Position numbers and translations under genes: made by a program
Origin: Tannerella sp.
GTDB lineage: Bacteria; Bacteroidota; Bacteroidia; Bacteroidales; Tannerellaceae
Direction of reading: 5' to 3'
Assembly (NCBI GenBank): GCA_031272655.1
Contig: JAISTJ010000071.1
Span: 1-9,786 of the forward strand
DNA length: 9,786 bases
Shown: one piece after another, positions 5,802 to 9,786 of the stretch
Layout: every line of letters starts with the position of its first letter
How positions within the stretch are numbered: position 1 is the first letter of the stretch
Notes under the pieces: generated by a model
The model's input: the letters and a program-made list of their open reading frames with translations, nothing else
Told to the model about the DNA's origin: nothing
The model's database searches: none

Positions 5802-6707
5802 TTACTCATTGGAAGCCTTTTGTTGGACGATACGGGAATGTGGGGCGACGGAAGTTGTCAGCCAAACATTGCCGCCGATGACTGAATCGTGCCCTATCGT
5901 GATGCGCCCCAGAACGGTTGCGTTGGAATAAATCACAACATTATCCTCAATAATCGGGTGGCGGGGCACATTCACAGGATTGCCGCACTCGTCAAGGACA
6001 AAATTTTTCGCCCCAAGCGTAACTCCCTTATAAAGATGAACATGGCTGCCGATAATCGTTGTCTCGCCGATAACGACGCCCGTCCCGTGGTCAATGCTGA
6101 AGTACTCGCCGATCTGTGCGCCCGGATGGATGTCAATGCCCGTCGCCGAATGTGCCATCTCGGTGATGATGCGCGGCAGGAGCGGTATGCCCAGAATCAA
6201 CAGTTCATGCCCCACGCGGTAATGAATCATAGCTTGAATGCTTGGGTAACAGATGATTACCTCTGCTTTGTTCTTTGCGGCGGGGTCGTTGTCGAACATC
6301 GCCTGTACGTCGGTGCATAGCAGGCGCTTTATCTCCGGAAGTTTTTCCATAAACTGCTCCGAAAGTTTCGCGGAAACAGCCGTGAGGTTCTTTCTGGGCG
6401 CTGAAGCGACAGGCGTTCCGGCGTCTTCGGGACAAAACCGCAGGCTGTTTTCTATCTGCTCCTTGAGGGAATTATTCAGGCAGTGCATCATCAAAGCCTG
6501 ATATTCCTTCAGCGATTCACATTCTTTGATGAGGTCGCTGAAAAATCCCGGAAACAAGATGTCTTTAATGATAGTTATTATTTCCCTGAGTTTCAGTGTG
6601 TTAGGAAGCGATTGCTTTTCGTTGCGCGGCACAAGCCGATATTCAGGCTTGTCATTGCAAGTCAGCGTCTCAACGTTTCTATATATAATATCTTCAAGTT
6701 TAGTCAT
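5802..6707 (-). CDS. cysE: Serine O-acetyltransferase (EpsC-type, long form)
   Basis: This enzyme transfers acetyl from acetyl-CoA to L-serine, giving O-acetylserine, the acceptor for sulfide in cysteine synthesis. The 301-residue protein has a helical N-terminal part (about 1-185) and a left-handed beta-helix made of hexapeptide repeats (about 190-295). The active site pair is D192 in IDIHPGAQIG and H207 in DHGTGVVIGE, 15 residues apart as in E. coli CysE (D143/H158). RHP at 249-251 is also conserved. The C-terminus is SRIVQQKASNE and lacks the final Ile that inserts into CysK in the classical cysteine synthase complex, so tight complex formation is unlikely (inference). It lies 60 bp after recG on the same strand with its own candidate promoter. 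Its 3' end abuts the RecD-like gene. Confidence 0.93.
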   Translation of the reverse strand: MTKLEDIIYRNVETLTCNDKPEYRLVPRNEKQSLPNTLKLREIITIIKDILFPGFFSDLIKECESLKEYQALMMHCLNNSLKEQIENSLRFCPEDAGTPVASAPRKNLTAVSAKLSEQFMEKLPEIKRLLCTDVQAMFDNDPAAKNKAEVIICYPSIQAMIHYRVGHELLILGIPLLPRIITEMAHSATGIDIHPGAQIGEYFSIDHGTGVVIGETTIIGSHVHLYKGVTLGAKNFVLDECGNPVNVPRHPIIEDNVVIYSNATVLGRITIGHDSVIGGNVWLTTSVAPHSRIVQQKASNE

Positions 6708-6748
6708 TTACGTAGTTGTTTTTAATAGCTTCACAAGTTAGGTGGCTA

Positions 6749-6756
6749 CAAAAGTA
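6749..6756 (-). promoter_or_regulatory. -7 promoter element for cysE
   Basis: The minus strand reads TACTTTTG, an exact TAnnTTTG match, 42 bp before the cysE ATG in the recG-cysE gap. A TTTG at -33 is not seen. cysE may therefore be transcribed both alone and by read-through from recG, since no terminator hairpin is visible in the gap. No T-box or other riboswitch-like structure is seen. Confidence 0.45.
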
Positions 6757-6767
6757 ATAAAAATTTT

Positions 6768-8858
6768 TTACGAAATCAGTCCCCAGTTCATTTTTCTACG
6801 AAATAATTCTGCGAGACGCTCTTTTAGAAGCCGGTTTGGGGGTTTGATTAGATCGGGGTCGTCGTCAAGGGTTTTCTCGGCTATATTACGTGCATATTGC
6901 AGAATATTGCCGTCGGTTGCAAGGCTGGCAATCTTCAGAAATAGTCCTTCGCCGCTCTGTTGCGTTCCTTCAATATCGCCGGCGCCGCGCAGTTCAAGGT
7001 CTGCTTCGGCAATCTTAAAACCGTCGGTTGTGCTGACCATTATCTCAAGGCGTTTACGGGTAGTATGGTTCAGTTTGAATGATGACACGAGGATACAGTA
7101 CGACTGATCGGCGCCACGCCCTACCCTGCCCCTAAGTTGATGAAGCTGAGAGAGTCCGAAACGTTCGGCGCTTTCAATGACCATAACAGAGGCGTTTGGC
7201 ACATTGACGCCTACCTCTATCACCGTCGTTGCAACAAGTATCTGCGCCTGTCCCGATACAAACAGTTGCATGGCAGCTTCTTTCTCTTTTGCCTTCATCC
7301 TGCCGTGAACCATACAAACACGATATTCGGGGAAAACCTTGCAGAACACTTCGTATCCTTCTTCAAGATTCTTATAATCACTGTTTTCACTCTCCTGTAT
7401 AAGGGGATAAACGACATATACCTGCCTGCCTTTTGAAATCTCCGAGCGAAGGAACCGAAACACCTCCGCCCGCTTTGTATCGTAGCGATGAACGGTTTTT
7501 ATCGGTTTACGGCCTGGAGGCAACTCGTCTATCACCGACACATCAAGGTCGCCATAGAGGGTCATTGCTAAAGTACGGGGAATTGGTGTAGCGGTCATTA
7601 TCAACACATGCGGCGCTACTGCATTCTTGACCCACAGCTTTGAGCGCTGCTCTACTCCGAAACGATGTTGCTCATCAATTACAGCAAATCCTAATGATTT
7701 GAATATCACTGTATTTTCTATCAAAGCATGAGTGCCCACAAGTATATCTATCTCTCCGGTAGCAAGTTCCGGTAGCAATCTGTTACGTTGTTTTTGCGTA
7801 GTTGAACCTGTGAGCAGCTCTACGCGAATGTTCATGTCTTTCAGAAACTCTTTTAATGTTGTATAATGCTGATTTGCAAGTATTTCTGTTGGCGCCATCA
7901 TGCAAGCCTGAAAGCCGTTGTCTTTGGCGAGAAGCATAGACATCAGCGCTACAAGCGTCTTGCCGCTGCCAACATCACCCTGCAGCAGACGGTTCATCTG
8001 TCTGCCGCTCCCCATATCTGCCCTTATCTCGCGAAGAACGCGCTTTTGGGCGTTTGTCAGTTCAAACGGCAGATATTCTTTGTAAAAAGTATTAAAAGCC
8101 TCCCCTACTCTACTGAATACTAAACCTTTAAGTTTTTTTCGTCGCAAAGTAGCCGTCTGAAGGATATTGAGTTGTATATAAAACAGTTCGTCAAACTTCA
8201 GCCTAATCTGTGCTTTTTGCAGTTTCTCGGTTGTTTCAGGGAAGTGGATGTTTTTCATCGCCTCTTGGAACGACATCATTTTCACTTGCGACAGTATGTT
8301 TGACGGCAGAGTTTCGGAAAGCGGCTCTTTTAGATGTGCCTGCAACGTGAACTGCATGTTTTGGATTGCACGCGAGTTGATGAACGCTTTCTTCATCACT
8401 TCAGTAGTATTGTAGAACGGCGTTAGCCCGTTAGCTACCTGTGAAGCATTCTCAATAGGGTCAATATCAGGGTGTACAATGTTATACTCACCGTTAAATT
8501 CGGAAGGTTTGCCGAAAATAATGTATTCGGTATTAGTTTTATACTTTTCGGTGATGTATTTAAGCCCGTTAAACCACAGCAAGTCAATCGTATTTTTACC
8601 ATCTGTGAATTTTGCTATCAAGCGTTTTTTTCTTCCTTCGCCCACATAATCAAAAAAAAGTATCTTCCCTTTTAGTTGAATATAAGGCATTTCGCCGTCT
8701 ATCTCACTAATTGTCCAAAAACGGCTTCTGTCAACATATTTATATGGAAAATAGTACATCAAATCACTGAAAAACACTATATTAGCTTCTTTTTTCAGGA
8801 TTTCCGCCTTTTTAGGTCCAACACCTGGCAGGTACTTTATTTCTTGATTTTCAATCAT
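6768..8858 (-). CDS. recG: ATP-dependent DNA helicase RecG
   Basis: RecG is a superfamily 2 double-strand translocase that reverses stalled replication forks and drives branch migration of Holliday junctions. The 696-residue protein is full length. It has the opening LPGVGPKKAEIL and a wedge/OB domain around 58-135. Walker A is GDVGSGKT (294-301), preceded by LTNAQKRVLREI (267-278). Motif Ia is MAPTEILANQH (321-331), motif II DEQH (395-398) and motif III TATPIPRTLAM (422-432). The second RecA-like lobe has MVHGRMKAKEKE (516-527), ATTVIEVGVNVP (543-554) and QLRGRVGRG (574-582). The C-terminal part keeps the RAGDI-like segment (LRGAGDIEGTQQSG) found in RecG/TRG proteins. Its start overlaps the end of ispD by 8 bp, so translation is probably coupled in an xseB-ispD-recG unit. 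Confidence 0.97.
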   Translation of the reverse strand: MIENQEIKYLPGVGPKKAEILKKEANIVFFSDLMYYFPYKYVDRSRFWTISEIDGEMPYIQLKGKILFFDYVGEGRKKRLIAKFTDGKNTIDLLWFNGLKYITEKYKTNTEYIIFGKPSEFNGEYNIVHPDIDPIENASQVANGLTPFYNTTEVMKKAFINSRAIQNMQFTLQAHLKEPLSETLPSNILSQVKMMSFQEAMKNIHFPETTEKLQKAQIRLKFDELFYIQLNILQTATLRRKKLKGLVFSRVGEAFNTFYKEYLPFELTNAQKRVLREIRADMGSGRQMNRLLQGDVGSGKTLVALMSMLLAKDNGFQACMMAPTEILANQHYTTLKEFLKDMNIRVELLTGSTTQKQRNRLLPELATGEIDILVGTHALIENTVIFKSLGFAVIDEQHRFGVEQRSKLWVKNAVAPHVLIMTATPIPRTLAMTLYGDLDVSVIDELPPGRKPIKTVHRYDTKRAEVFRFLRSEISKGRQVYVVYPLIQESENSDYKNLEEGYEVFCKVFPEYRVCMVHGRMKAKEKEAAMQLFVSGQAQILVATTVIEVGVNVPNASVMVIESAERFGLSQLHQLRGRVGRGADQSYCILVSSFKLNHTTRKRLEIMVSTTDGFKIAEADLELRGAGDIEGTQQSGEGLFLKIASLATDGNILQYARNIAEKTLDDDPDLIKPPNRLLKERLAELFRRKMNWGLIS

Positions 8859-9522
8859 TTTTCAAAAGCGATTCTGCAATCATCATATCTAACGGGGTAG
8901 TTATTTTAATGTTTTCGCAGTTGCCTGCAACGAGTTTAATACTGTATCCGGCAGCTTCCACTATCGCCGCATCATCTGTAAAACTTTCTTTAAGTTCTTT
9001 TTGATAAGCCTCTCGCAGAATTTTTGCCTGAAATACCTGTGGCGTCTGGACAACACGTAGTTTATTTCGGTCGAAAACGCGGCTACTGTCGTGTGTAATA
9101 ATTTCCCGCACCGAATCAATCATTTCTACAACCGGAATAGCTGCTCCGTAACTCTCGGCAGCATTGAAACAGTTTGTTATCACATTTGAATTAACAAACG
9201 GTCTCACACCGTCATGAACAGCAATAATACCATCACAATCAGTGGCTTGCAGACCGTTACGCACCGACTCAATCCTTGAAGCGCCACCATAAACGAGACG
9301 ATGAGGAGCTGCACAACCTATCTCGCGACAAAGCATGCTCCAATATCCGGCATGTTGTTTGGGGATGACTGCAAGCAACTCTACTTCATTGTCCCATTTG
9401 TAGAATGCTTCGAGAGTGTGCATCAAAAGAGGTTTACCGTTGAGCGGCAGGAACTGTTTGGGTAACTCGCCTCCCATACGCAAACCCTGTCCTCCGGCTA
9501 CGATGATAACTGCTCGTTTCAT
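8851..9522 (-). CDS. ispD: 2-C-methyl-D-erythritol 4-phosphate cytidylyltransferase
   Basis: IspD joins CTP and MEP to give CDP-methylerythritol, the third step of the MEP route to isoprenoid precursors. The 223-residue protein starts with the nucleotide-binding loop VAGGQGLRMGGELPKQF (8-24), with K22 in the PKQ position. The motif GGASRIESVRNGL (79-91) follows, then the metal/substrate motif VHDGVRPF (102-109), QTPQVF (159-164), FTDDAAIVE (181-189) and NIKITTP (204-210) with K206 matching the conserved C-terminal lysine. Length is usual for a stand-alone IspD; it is not fused to IspF. It follows xseB by one base and overlaps recG by 8 bp, so it is the middle gene of a tight cluster whose members share no pathway. 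Confidence 0.96.
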   Translation of the reverse strand: MKRAVIIVAGGQGLRMGGELPKQFLPLNGKPLLMHTLEAFYKWDNEVELLAVIPKQHAGYWSMLCREIGCAAPHRLVYGGASRIESVRNGLQATDCDGIIAVHDGVRPFVNSNVITNCFNAAESYGAAIPVVEMIDSVREIITHDSSRVFDRNKLRVVQTPQVFQAKILREAYQKELKESFTDDAAIVEAAGYSIKLVAGNCENIKITTPLDMMIAESLLKND

Positions 9523-9523
9523 A

Positions 9524-9721
9524 CTAAGTATCTATCTCTTCGAGTATCTTTTTGACGTCTTCGTCTGCTTTAAACAGTTTATCCTTACACAGTTTTATCA
9601 GCCGTGTAGCTTCCTTTACTTTATCAGAAAGAACGTCCACATCAAGTTCGCCCTTCTCTATATCCTCAACGATTGCTTTAAGTTGCGCAATCGCCTCATT
9701 ATAAGTTTCTTGCTTCTCCAT
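9524..9721 (-). CDS. xseB: Exodeoxyribonuclease VII small subunit
   Basis: This 65-residue, highly charged, all-helical protein has the XseB pattern: YNEAIAQLKAIVEDIEKGEL at about 7-26, then a second helix DVLSDKVKEATRLIKLCKDKL (about 29-49). The C-terminal tail is acidic (KKILEEIDT). XseB binds the large subunit XseA to form exonuclease VII, which degrades single-stranded DNA from either end. The partner xseA is not in the window and could lie just upstream, beyond the right edge. The stop is one base from the ispD start. Confidence 0.92.
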   Translation of the reverse strand: MEKQETYNEAIAQLKAIVEDIEKGELDVDVLSDKVKEATRLIKLCKDKLFKADEDVKKILEEIDT

Positions 9722-9740
9722 AGAATATATTATTTCATTG

Positions 9741-9748
9741 CAAAGTTA
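9741..9748 (-). promoter_or_regulatory. -7 promoter element for xseB-ispD-recG
   Basis: The minus strand reads TAACTTTG, an exact TAnnTTTG match, 19 bp before the xseB ATG, implying a leader of roughly 12-15 bases. The expected -33 site falls near 9768-9772, where no TTTG is seen. If real, it separates this cluster from any xseA gene upstream. Confidence 0.45.
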
Positions 9749-9786
9749 ATAAAAATGGATGTAAATCGAAAATATTTCTTTGTTTT

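Noticed and set aside
5889..6435. Antisense and alternate-frame ORFs over cysE
   Set aside because: They overlap the hexapeptide-repeat coding region, whose repeats keep other frames open; their products look like low-complexity shadows.
6708..6767. Terminator or cysteine-related riboswitch between recG and cysE
   Set aside because: Only a 4-bp TAGC/GCTA pairing is visible, without a T tract, and the gap is too short for a T-box or similar leader.

Overview
The window looks like a chromosomal segment of a member of the Bacteroidota, most likely order Bacteroidales. The evidence is fimbrillin-type surface lipoproteins, Bacteroidales-type HigB/HigA sequences, a DUF3822 protein beside rsmD, the long EpsC-type serine acetyltransferase, and several matches to the Bacteroides -7 promoter element TAnnTTTG. 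AT-rich leaders with little Shine-Dalgarno sequence also fit. I cannot name the genus from the sequence.

Left third, accessory (1-2236, + strand). The window opens inside the C-terminus of a fimbrillin-like protein. A C-poor spacer built on a 7-bp periodic repeat follows, then a second, complete fimbrillin-like lipoprotein with a Gly/Ser linker before its last beta strand. A strong intrinsic terminator closes this unit. Next is a higBA toxin-antitoxin locus with a good promoter and candidate operator palindromes. The higB toxin is cut to 42 codons and has lost its catalytic half, while the higA antitoxin is intact: a disarmed TA module with an orphan antitoxin/repressor.

Middle (2231-5800). 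A leftward operon of three genes is tightly packed: a one-TM, pseudopilin-like conserved protein, a DUF3822 protein (probably actin-like fold) and rsmD (16S rRNA m2G966 methyltransferase). It diverges from a rightward RecD/Dda-like SF1B helicase across a 100-bp AT-rich region that holds a leftward promoter and a T9-A-T8 tract directly before the helicase start codon.

Right (5802-9721, all - strand). These are housekeeping genes: xseB (exonuclease VII small subunit), ispD (MEP-pathway cytidylyltransferase) and recG (branch-migration helicase) with 1-bp spacing and 8-bp overlap, then cysE/epsC-type serine O-acetyltransferase with its own candidate promoter in the 60-bp gap after recG. Both convergent junctions (higA/rsmD and helicase/cysE) have essentially no intergenic DNA and no visible hairpin terminator.

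Most of the window is ordinary core genome. The parts most worth a second look are the truncated higB with its operator-like inverted repeats, the 7-bp periodic spacer between the fimbrillin paralogs, the Gly-linker in the second fimbrillin, and the pairing of a pseudopilin-like protein with DUF3822. I see no CRISPR array, insertion sequence, tRNA or rRNA, and no clear case of a wholly new multi-gene system.
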